From Morinoia aosen (Eukaryota > Arthropoda > Malacostraca > Amphipoda > Talitridae), in assembly GCA_030386875.1 (NCBI GenBank), contig CM059578.1:26149009-26213008 (forward strand): a stretch of DNA of 64,000 nucleotides, written 5' to 3'. Position numbers and translations under genes: made by a program. The first letter of the stretch is position 1. Every line of letters begins with the position of its first letter. Positions 25,076 to 34,918 of this stretch are shown here, one piece after another. The notes beneath the pieces were generated by a model, which ran no database searches, had not been told where the DNA came from, and saw only the letters and a list, made by a program, of their open reading frames with translations.

Positions 25076-25364
25076 TCAAAGTCTAATCACCCCCAGGTAC
25101 AGATAATGAATCTGGTACGGGAAGCTACTGCTTTCACAAGGTTTTTCAAATGAAATAAATGTACGAGGAGTTCGCGAGACTCGAACTCAGGACTAGAAAT
25201 TACCGCGCCAGCACGCTATCGACCGCGCTATCGATGTACGATGTACGAGGAGCTCGCGAGACTCGCGAACTCCTCGTACATTTATTTCATTTGAAAAACC
25301 TTGTGGAAGCAGTAGCTTCCCGTACCAGATTCATTAACTGTTTCTGGGGGTGACTAGACTTTGA
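25076..25364. repeat. Long inverted repeat built around the SINE
   Basis: Left arm 25076-25182 and right arm 25258-25364 are 107 bases each and nearly perfect reverse complements (for example AGGTTTTTCAAATGAAATAA against TTATTTCATTTGAAAAACCT). A second tight hairpin, TGTACGAGGAGCTCGCGAG against CTCGCGAACTCCTCGTACA, sits at 25242-25280 on the inner edge of the right arm. Confidence 0.9.
25152..25235 (-). mobile_element. tRNA-derived SINE fragment, copy 2
   Basis: Same 84-base block as 24886-24969 with a handful of changes, including the box A and box B-like motifs. It is part of, and partly forms the loop of, a long inverted repeat. Confidence 0.7.
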
Positions 25365-26983
25365 GCCTTCTTTGAATCCCGGGACTTCAAGAGCATTGAT
25401 TTAAGTTAATTTTTGAACGTTTGCTGACAGTGCTTACATACGCCAGGATAGTCCACAGCAATGACAGGATATACACTCTCTGTTAGACAGTATGGATGCT
25501 TCTCAGTACAGTTTGTGAGTTTTTCATTTTTCAATCTCCGTAAAGTTTTCGCTATTGTCAGCATAGTATGTATACTTGTCAGTGTATTTGTTCTTATAAT
25601 TAACAAACTCGTCAAATCAGATAATGTGTAATAAGAGCTTAATGCAATTTAAATTGATGAACCTCATAAATGACACATTTGATACTTGTATAAATTCGAG
25701 AGTTATCAGGAAATTAAAGCCATTCATTTATGCTAGCACACTCTGTGCCAAAGCAAATTAAATAATTTCCAGATAATAGCGACACAAATCTGCACATCAT
25801 AAGATTGTTCCCTGTCATTACAATCTTCTCCCAAAAGGACTAAAATGCAAACACCACAAACGTCGTTTTTACCGAGGACTTCAATAAATAGACATTGCCA
25901 CGGAATAGTGAATTACCTCTGCCTAACCCTGTTTTGCAAACTCAGTAAAAAGTTAGCGAGCTGCCTGGTTTTGTTCTCATGAAAAACCAGAGCAACGTAT
26001 GAGGAGAGGCGCCTCTTGTAATTTGTGTGAGGAATAATACACAATCTCACGAAAAGCGAGTCTCGTGAAACTTGCGCCAATATTTGCTGATCACAACTGC
26101 TCTAAAAACTTGCTGCAACAATCAAATTGACTAAAAAATCAATCGCCTTTGAAATGAGAATAAAAATTTTTGTCTTTGAACCATGAAAATTGAACACGAC
26201 CCACAAGAACACCACTTTAGCCGTAGTTAGCTGGCCAGATTGAAGAGGATCCCTAACATATACATTAACAACCAATTCAGTCGCTGCCATTTAGTCTCAG
26301 AGAAAACAGAAGGTATGAAGAGCTTGAGGCCGCTAAAAGAATAAATGGAACGAATTTCATACGAACGCGCATCCTTGAAACTAAACCAGAAAAGACATTT
26401 AAATAGGACTCTTCTGGGCATGAAACAACATCCACAATAATCATGAATATTATAAAACATCTTTTATACCCGTTGCAGTTAAAAGTGAAGTAGTACTGAG
26501 AGTTTTCGACAAAATATTGGCATACTATAAAGATATTTAGTACATGTATGAACACCTGCAAACAACTGCAAAATGTTAAATGAACTTTTTACCTAATTAT
26601 AATTCATCTCCCAAAGAATTTAGTGGAACTGTTTGATTGTTTAAACCATGACTGACGAACGCATTTCCATGACTAGCGAAAGAGAAGACAAATCATTCAA
26701 TAATTACAAGGGATATGCGAACGTAAATAATAAAAAATCATTTATTGACACCATAATACGACAACGCGTCTTGAACTTCCAGCGCATTCACCTAAACTAT
26801 CAGTTAAACATTTAACAAAAGTGCTCACCACTCTCATAATTGGCAGTACAGAAGTTCTCATCAAGATTTACTTAGTAATTCATGTTGGCGATATAACTCT
26901 GTAAGTTCAGAGTTTAAACGCTGGAATTATGTAAAAATTTCACTCGCATCCCTCCGTTGTTGGCCAAAACATCCTGAGCCATT

Positions 26984-27093
26984 ACCCAGTTAACATTTTT
27001 CACCGGAGCATGCATGTTTTTCACCGCCTAAGCGATATAATTACTGGGGCGGCGAAAAACATGCATGCAGGCGGCGAAAAAGTTAGACTGGGT
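26984..27093. mobile_element. Palindromic MITE, copy C (in the last PKC intron)
   Basis: Same family: ACCCAGTTAACATTTTTCACC to GGCGAAAAAGTTAGACTGGGT, with GCATGCATG in both arms and centre TAAGCGATATAATTACT. Copies A-C share length (108-110 bp) and ACCCAGT/ACTGGGT ends. Confidence 0.9.
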
Positions 27094-27607
27094 ATGGTTG
27101 CAAATTTTTCACATCGATTTGAGATTATGAGTTCAGTTTGGGCAGACACTGATTGTAGAATTACTTCACGCGTCAGTTTCGGCCAATGTCGTGCACTTCT
27201 CTACAAAAGAAACTTGCTTCGCACGTCCTGAGTACCTTACGGAACACCATGCAGAGAAATATCTAATACTTAGGCTCGTAATTTTTGTCGATGGGATGTA
27301 AGATTGTTTCTAATTTCAATATTATAAATACATATTTGATAGACCAATACCTATTCTTTTCTTCAGCACATCCATCTAAGCTTTGAGCAGACAATTACAG
27401 CTAGTTGAAATATAAAAGCACGCTTTTGATAAATAAGTTTTTGCCTTGTGACATAATCGTATAATGTCACTGAACAACATAATTTGGCAGTGTCCTAAGC
27501 GTAGTTTTACGACGAAATACGCAAGACTCTGTCTAGTGTAAACACATTTAGCACGTTCCTGATACATCCCTAATAAATTTTATTTCCTCTTTATTTAATA
27601 AATTGAA

Positions 27608-27700
27608 TTTTCGTCACTGGAGTGGCCGCCGAACTCGTCGGATCTAAATCCGATGAAAGAAAATCAATTCCAAACGCTAAATCGAACGAGAGTTTAGAGT
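27608..27700 (+). pseudogene. Decayed Tc1/mariner transposase fragment
   Basis: Plus strand reads FSSLEWPPNSSDLNPMKEN, close to the LEWPxxSPDLNPIEN motif around the third catalytic acidic residue of Tc1/mariner transposases. Stops follow (after RTRV and again soon after). No more of the protein was recognised on either side. A short, dead remnant. Confidence 0.7.
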
Positions 27701-28651
27701 CCATGAATAAGTCGCTGCGCCGGAAGTACATATAATTGAAATTCATTTCCAAGAATTTCGTCGCCTGTTTGAAGCCACTTCGAAATCGATAGAATATATT
27801 ACCATCTTAAAGTATATTTTTGTTTTCCCTCCCTGGCTTAACTAAATTTTAGGGGTTTTGCAAATTGGGGAAAAAACATGAATTCGGGTCATTTTGTCAC
27901 CTTGTAATATGAATCATTTCTCGTGCATGGGCATTAGTCTACTCACTGGAGTGTTCGCTAGTACAAGCATCTGAAATAAGTTTCTTAAACTATTTCTATT
28001 TTCCTCACAAGCTTAAATTGAAATTTTGCATTAATGGAGTAAATATACGCTTATTGAAACGTCATCTATTCCGATAGACTTTCTGTTCACAGGTTTAAAG
28101 TAAACAGTGAAAAATTCATAAGCTTAATCCCAAGTCGAAGTAACCGGAGAGATAACGAAGGCAAATGAAAACGCACGCAAAATTCTAACAAATTCATAAC
28201 ACTCAGATGCTTGGATAAGTTAAAAATTCCAAACTACGTTATTGCATTTAATTAACAGATTCAAACTATCATACCGCAATATTGAGCCCCAGCGTTCTGC
28301 TGATTCAGGCTTTAATAATGCATGCAATCACGGGAGAAAAAATCTTAATCAAAAGTTCCTCATTTCTTCAAAGTGATGCCAATTTATTGTCTGTGTGTAC
28401 CTTTTTAGCGAGCGAGGGTCGGCAGCATTTACAAAGGCACTTATCTCACAATTTGTCTCCAGCCTGAGCAGCAATGCAAATTTTGGTCCTAATTGTCTCC
28501 ATTGTAAAGATATTCAGAGCAGGAGCCGGCCTCGCTTCGTTTGCATATTCCGAGAGCTGGATTGAAGAAAACATGTCTTTCTCCTCGAAAAAAAATAATC
28601 CCGCTTTGACAACCTAGATGCATATGTAATGTACCCAAACACGGAATGGCA

Positions 28652-28782
28652 TGTAAACTTGACTTATACTATAATGCTTTGGGTGTTTTAAGAGTTGTCC
28701 ATTTTCGAGAGGGTAGCGTGTAAACTTGACTTATACTATACTGCTTTGGGTGTTTTAAGAGTTGTCCATTTTCGAGAGGGTA
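28652..28782. repeat. 67-bp two-copy tandem duplication
   Basis: TGTAAACTTGACTTATACTA and TGCTTTGGGTGTTTTAAGAG recur at 67-base spacing with essentially one change. Confidence 0.93.
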
Positions 28783-28980
28783 TCTGGGAATAAAAGATTA
28801 AGTAAAAATGTTTTTGAACTCCTGAGCCCGAAGCACGATAAAGTAACACACATTCTTAAGGAAATTATAACTCGTGAGTATGCGAATAAATGTTTTCTTT
28901 CTTATTGTGATCCTTAAGGGGATCTGCGTAATCATTGGAAGTGCTCTCTTGATATAATTCAGCGGATATGAATTTAAATT

Positions 28981-29056
28981 CATCAGCATTGAAGAATGTA
29001 AAAATAACTTGCCAGTTTCGGTTTGTAGGATGTCTCCACTTCCTTTCTATATTTTA
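28981..29056 (-). repeat. Duplicate of the 3' edge and donor of the 29141-29281 exon
   Basis: Aligns with 29109-29190 with few differences. On the gene strand it reads EVETSYKPKL followed by GCAAGT, against EVETPYKPKL followed by GTAAGT in the true exon. The coding frame is kept through the last ten codons. The rest of the exon and any acceptor are absent, so this is an exon-edge copy rather than a whole duplicate exon. Confidence 0.88.
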
Positions 29057-29140
29057 TAGGGATCCATAAGACGAACTGTCTGCCATGATTCAGCTAATGT
29101 CAGCTTAATATTAGCATTCACGAATGTCAAAAGAACTTAC

Positions 29141-29281
29141 CAGTTTCGGTTTGTAGGGTGTCTCTACTTCCTTCCTCTCTATTTTGCTCCAGTCAACGTA
29201 CTTGTAGAAGGGATGGCACTGAATGTCGCCATACGGACTGTAGGGAATGCCGAGACGTTTTGTGCAGTCTTTCTCTAGCAA
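29141..29281 (-). CDS. Pkcdelta: Novel PKC (delta class), exon with end of kinase domain and start of AGC tail
   Basis: 47 codons, phase 0 on both sides. It encodes LLEKDCTKRLG (the conserved Arg of subdomain XI in KRLG), then the short loop IPYSPYGDIQCHPFYK (HPF motif), DWSKIERKEVETPYKPKL, the stretch that closes the kinase domain and opens the AGC C-terminal tail (E-x-P-[YF]-x-P-K). The acceptor TTTTTTGTTTCAG/TTG has a good polypyrimidine tract; the donor is CTG/GTAAGT. Length and motif spacing match the family with no gap. Its last codons and donor are duplicated about 128 bases further downstream (28981-29056), where the donor reads GC instead of GT. Confidence 0.95.
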
Positions 29282-30491
29282 CTGAAACAAAAAAGTCATT
29301 AAAATCTCAGATGTGTCAGAACACACAAAAAACTATAAACACAGTACTTTCCAAAAACAAGACATGATTTCCAATAAATGAGGGATACGGAAATTACTAA
29401 AGTAATGAGTACTAAATGAGGGAAAGTGAGTCTGATATGTTGCAGGGGTTCTAATTTCTGCGAGTTCCGTGATTCGCTGAAAACCGGAAATATATCTATC
29501 AGATTTTTTTTGTTCGTCTCTGAACGTGGGCGAACGGCAAGCTCTCACAGAAAACGCTTAAAATGATGTTGTCGGTGGTTTAATATGCTAATATTGCACA
29601 ACTCCTATGTGACTTGAACTCTGACACTAAAACGCTTGCGTGAAAAATATTTGCAACAAACAATGTGAATATTAAATGATCTAGAAATTATGTTCAGTAT
29701 TATAAAAAATATCCTCACTTACTGGGATGCACTAATATTATTTAAAAAGGTGAAGTAGTAAAATACCTTATAACTCAACCCTCGTTGAAAATCTTCAAAG
29801 GTATTCTATGAGTTGTATCATTTACAAATGTTTCGCAAACTTTCAAGAGTATTCTGTGGGTTGCATGTTTTTCCAATATTTACCTGTTACAGGCAATGTA
29901 CGAGCAAATCTGAAGTGATAAAATTGAAAACGTCAGAGCAACTTTTGCAATTATGTGATTCATCGACGTACGACGAAAACATTTATAAGTGAGTGATGTT
30001 AAAGGAATCGGGAACAGGTAACAGAAAAGCGCGGATCAGAGAAAAATACGTGAACCCCTCTACCAAGCTGATCACCAATGCGAAGTGTATTTACCTCATG
30101 GAAAACTCTTCAGCATATTCAAAATGAATTAAATCTAATAACTTCGTGTGGTAACGTTGAGTGAAAAGTGAAATCCGGCGGCACTTCGGCAGTTATTTTG
30201 AATTTCACGTTAAAATTCCGGTGAGAAGGTCATGTATAATGATTGAAAGCCTGCGTAAGATATGCACTTCCAACAGTTTTGTGGCGTGTTAATTTTACCT
30301 TAATTTTTCAACAATCGTTCATATGTTAATGAAAAAACGTAGCCGCTGTGAACTATTGATAATGATTCACAGATTTCATTTACCTCACATAACACCGTCC
30401 CCCGTGTTTAAAATCGAGAGGAAACACCATCGATTGATTAAAAAATACCAGGAAGGCCACTCATCTAGTTCTTTTATTTTACGAACACGCT

Positions 30492-30768
30492 AGGATGTAT
30501 AAGTTACATCTACAGTGCAGACGTAAAAGTTACACCTATTCTGCAGACGTATAAGTTACACCTATACTGCAGATGTATAAGTTACACCTATATTGCAGAC
30601 GTATAAGTTACACCTATTCTCCAGACGTATAAGTTACGCCTATACTGCAGACGTATAAGTTACACCTATCCTACAGACGTCTAAGTTACACCAATACTGC
30701 AGGCGTATAAGTTACACCTATCCTGCAGACGTATAAGTTACACCTATCCTGCAGACGTATAAGTTCAA
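30492..30768. repeat. 26-bp tandem repeat GTATAAGTTACACCTAT.CTGCAGAC
   Basis: About ten units, each normally with a CTGCAG. The GTATAAGTT word continues in degraded form to 30800. Confidence 0.95.
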
Positions 30769-30921
30769 CGTGTTTTTAACGCATAAGTTAAACATTCTTT
30801 ACGAGTAAGTGAGCAGTTATCCGAGTGGTTTACGAACGTACCACTACGTAGTCAACGTGTTGAATTGTTAAGTTAGACCTCGTGCATGGACGGGTGCTTC
30901 TTTGAGGTAATTGCTCTTTAA

Positions 30922-31035
30922 AATGAAGGTTATAACAAAGACCATAGCTTCACAAACATTTCTGCAAAAAATCGGACTTTTTCGACGTTTAAGAAAAATA
31001 TCTCTTAGGCGATTGTCTTTGTTATAACCATCATT
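30922..31035. mobile_element. Short MITE flanked by TTAA
   Basis: Terminal inverted repeats AATGAAGGTTATAACAAAGA and the complement of its partner (AATGATGGTTATAACAAAGA), with TTAA at 30918-30921 and 31036-31039. 114 bases. TTAA targets are used by piggyBac and Kolobok-type transposons. Confidence 0.8.
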
Positions 31036-31192
31036 TTAACATTACGTTAGTCGTTTCTGATACACCCAATATGATAAAAAATCGCGCTACCTGAGGCTCT
31101 AACAAAAACCTTCGATTTAAACAGATAAACGTTACAATGTATTGTTTGCGTCAACTTTATGGCTGACTTCTGTCATCAAACACTGGTCTTGA

Positions 31193-31864
31193 ATTGAAAG
31201 AAATGGAGAAGAATTATTTTAAAAACATTTGCTCTGAACGTTTCGAGCCTATGCTCATTCTCAACAAAAAGTCTGCAAATAAGATAATAGACAAGTCAGT
31301 ACACCCAAAATTACAGAAGCGCAGGATATAAGCACGGTCGGGGTGCTCCCGACCGGCATGCGATCTTCCCTCGTCCATAATTTCAGTTGTGTGCAGTACG
31401 CATAGCTGTATGTGGGTTCCACCCTCTGAGCACTTTACGTCAAGGTCGCTGAACATGCAGGTAGAAGTCATCGTACAGGTCGCTTACTCACTTCTCCTAC
31501 TCGTTCTAGTATTAGACAACATTGTAGTAATGGTTCCTGTGAACGGATTATTGACAATAGCAAATTTAAGGTATTAGATAATTGTACCACCAACTTAGAC
31601 CTACGTATTTTAGAGTCATTATTCATTCATAGACTCAAACATTCTCTCAACGAAATGCAGAGTGCACACCCTCTGAAAATGGTCAACCGATAAATTATTA
31701 TTATTATTTTTGTTTGTTCTTCTTCGTGCTTATATCCTGTGCTTCTGTAATTTTGGGTGTGCTGACTTGTCTATTATTTTATTTGCAGACTTTTTGTTGA
31801 AAATGAGTATAGGCTTGAAACGTTCAGAGTAAATGTTTTTAAAATACTTCTCCATTTTTTCATT
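31193..31864. mobile_element. Foldback element with ~140-bp inverted arms
   Basis: Arm 31193-31336 is the reverse complement of 31725-31864 with few changes. Shared words include AACATTTGCTCTGAACGTTT, CTCATTCTCAACAAAAAG and ACCCAAAATTACAGAAGC. The ~390-base spacer is unique and has no recognisable coding capacity. Superfamily not identified. Confidence 0.9.
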
Positions 31865-33573
31865 GGAAATTTTCTTCGCAAAAAAGATTTTCCTTTGGTC
31901 CTAACTTTTAAAATGAGCTCAAGATTGATGGTTTCCTGCGCTATTTCAACATACATCATCAATTCCGTTCAATTATTTCATTTTGAATTCACCACACAAA
32001 TGAAGTTGTTATTATCGTACGCAAATTAGGAACGTATTAACATGGAACAATCATCAGCTTATCTAGAAAGAAGGGCTGAGAAGTTCCATTGGAGACTTTG
32101 AAAATTGTGTCCAATTTATGCGGATAATAGGCGACAACAGATCCCGCTCAATGGTTCGCAGGCCAAACAGAACGGTAATAGATCTGATATTCTCTGTTAT
32201 TGCAACAGCGATTGATAATTTACGTGAGAAACTCGCATATATAAGAATATCAAGCGGTGATGAAGGATTTAATCCCTCGTTAATATTAATTGTCGGGCGA
32301 TTGAATGAACGCTTCCTCGATTCAAGTACTTATTGACGACGGGCTTGAAAGGAGCTCAAAGAATTCCTATTCATAATTCGCGAGACTACAGAAACGAATA
32401 ATTCCACTGAATTAATTAGTCATTGAATTCAACAAAACAGGATTTATAAGGTGGACTATTTTAGACGAAGCTTGGGAATGCATTTCCGATTGAGTTTAGT
32501 TTCGTACCATTCAAATTATGAAATGATGCCTTTCATTTGTCCTAGACGAAACGAATTTGTACAGTATGTCATACAAAAGCCCGAACCGAGTATACATTTT
32601 CCTGTATCAGTAATACCATCATATTCCCATAGGCATTTAATTTCTAGCAAAATTATCCCTCAAAATTAACCTATAGAGAAGGTATTACTGATTATGATGG
32701 CATTACTGATCACGCAGTCCAAAGCCTTTTTGGACTGCAAAAAAAAAAGACGGTTAAAGACAAAAACGCTTTGACGAACCTTCAATGTTCAGTTCACAAA
32801 TTTTAATCACTTGCGTTATAAGATAATGAAAAATTGATGCGGTTCCCAATTACCTATAGAATTTTATCGCATCTATGAAAGGAAAAAATATTCCTTTTAG
32901 TCTAATTTCAATTTCAAAAAGCACAGTGTCCCGTTTGAGCATGATTAAAATACCACGCAGCTCGACTTGTACCAGAGCAGCGATGGTGAAAAAAGGGTGT
33001 GTCTTGCTGTAAATACTAATGGTTTTTATACATCACACAAATCAACCAAGGGAATGTAAAACACTTCAGTTCATTTTTTCAATTATTAATTCTGCTCTCA
33101 CTCGTAAGTCCAGATCAAAACTTCTTTCCTCATTGTTTGGAAAACATGGCACCCCCGACAGTAGAAACTGTATCGTGCAAATTTTTGCGGAGAAATGATA
33201 AACTATTAATTAACCCGGTTTTCATGGTCACAAATGATGTAACCAATAAAAAAAAATCATAACCAATGAAAGAAAACCAATTTCTGATGAAGAATAACCA
33301 ATACAGTTCTACCAGGTCAATGTTCAGTTGAGTATTTCTGTTTGCCGTTGGACAGCTCACACGGAGTTTAAACCTCTGCATGCCCGACTATTTTTAACAT
33401 TTCGGGTTGAGTCAGACCGATGAAACTTGTCAGAAGCATCAGACGTTGCAAGTGAAAGTTTCCTCTCGTAAAAGTTGATCCTTGCTTCACATATGCAGCA
33501 GAGTGCCTGGTCTGCGAGGTACGAGTCTCCTTTTAGCATAGGTAGAGTTTTTGTGTCTGCAATTCTGCTTAGT

Positions 33574-33954
33574 GTGCAGTATTGTGGTGTGTGCAGTATT
33601 GGAGTGTGTACAGTTTTGTGGTGTGTGGTGCAGTGTTATGGCATGCGCAATACTGTGGTGTGTGCAGTATTGTGGTGTGTGCAGTACTGTGGTGTGTGCA
33701 GTATTGTGGTGTGTGGTGCAGTGTTATGGCATGCGCAGTATTGTGGTGTGTGTAGTATTGTGGTGTCTGCAGTGTTGGTGTTTGCAGTATAAGTGTCTGC
33801 AGTATAGGTGTCTGCAGATTAGGTGTCTGCAGTATTGGTGTCTGCAGTATAGGTGTCTGCAGTACAGGTTCCTGCAGTACAGGTTCCTGCAGTACAGTTC
33901 CTGCAGTACAGGTTCCTGCAGTACAGTTCCTGCAGTACAGGTTCCTGCAGTGTA
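33574..33954. repeat. Compound CAGTATTGTGGTGTGTG / CTGCAGTA minisatellite
   Basis: Three zones: GTGTGCAGTATTGTGGT units with a longer 87-base register (GCAGTGTTATGGCATGCGCA twice), then GTCTGCAGTATAGGT units, then GTTCCTGCAGTACAG units. Cys/Gln-rich open frames on both strands are by-products. Confidence 0.95.
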
Positions 33955-34535
33955 TGAACATAGATAATGAAGGTTGCAGCTAAGGAAGCTCCAATTGGTC
34001 AAAATTATAAAGTAACCAAATTAAAGGGAGATAAGAGGTATTCTGCACGATTGCAGCACTTCATTTAATTAAAGCACAATATAAATTTTTTTCTCTAGCA
34101 CGTTGTGTAGTGGCATGAGCTATGATGGAAGGTTTGGCGTGAAAATATTTACAGCTCTCTAAAATTACGCCAGTTAACGCGAATGTTAGTATCGCGACTA
34201 ATTCTGTGTTTTTTAGATAAAATTATACTCACAATTAGGACCATGTTTTTCTCTTTCAATAATCCCACCCAACATCGGATATTCTGGGAGGGAAAATATT
34301 CCCTTGTACTGTCAGACTCTTGGAGGTGATTATTACCGTTACAGATACCGCCTTTGGTGATGAAAATTTGGTGATGAATCGTGTGACTTCATTTTTATTC
34401 GGGCGTTATGTCCAATTTCCATTGAAAATTATCTTGATAACTCTGCTCTTGAATCTGTTTCAAAGCTGGTACATATTTGTTAAACAGGGGTCAAGTTTTA
34501 TGAACTCTCTGGTTTTATTTAGTAAATCTATTTAC

Positions 34536-34918
34536 GATATTTTGCTTCGGTATGGAATTTGAATCTACTTACGATATTTTGCTTCGGTATGGAATTTGAA
34601 TCTACTTCGATATTTTGCTTCGGTATGGAATTTGAATCTACTTCGATATGTTGCTTCGGTATGGAATTTGAATCTACTTACGATATTTTGCTTCGATATG
34701 GAATTTGAATCTACTTACGATATTTTGCTTCGGTATGAAATTTGAATCTACTTCGATATTTTGCTTCGGTATGGAATTTGAATCTACTTCGATATTTTGC
34801 TTCGGTATGGAATTTGAATCTACTTACGATATTTTGCTTCGGTATGGAATTTGAATCTACTTCGATATTTTGCTTCGGTATGGAATTTGAATCTACTAAC
34901 GATATTTTGCTTCGCTAT
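34536..34918. repeat. 36-37-bp tandem repeat GATATTTTGCTTCGGTATGG
   Basis: About eleven units (GATATTTTGCTTCGGTATGG then AATTTGAATCTACTT), very uniform. Confidence 0.95.

Larger units (their letters stand above)
21878..29140 (-). other. Last intron of the PKC gene (7.3 kb)
   Basis: Phase 0, GT-AG. It contains a GAATGGAGTG-type satellite close to the acceptor, a 24-bp repeat, a tRNA-derived SINE with inverted repeat, a palindromic MITE, a decayed transposase fragment, a 67-bp duplication, and the copied exon edge next to the donor. The stretches 23340-24880, 25370-26980 and 27700-28640 show no feature I can support. Confidence 0.85.

Noticed and set aside
30492..30768. CRISPR array
   Set aside because: Units are contiguous with no unique spacers, and the window is eukaryotic.
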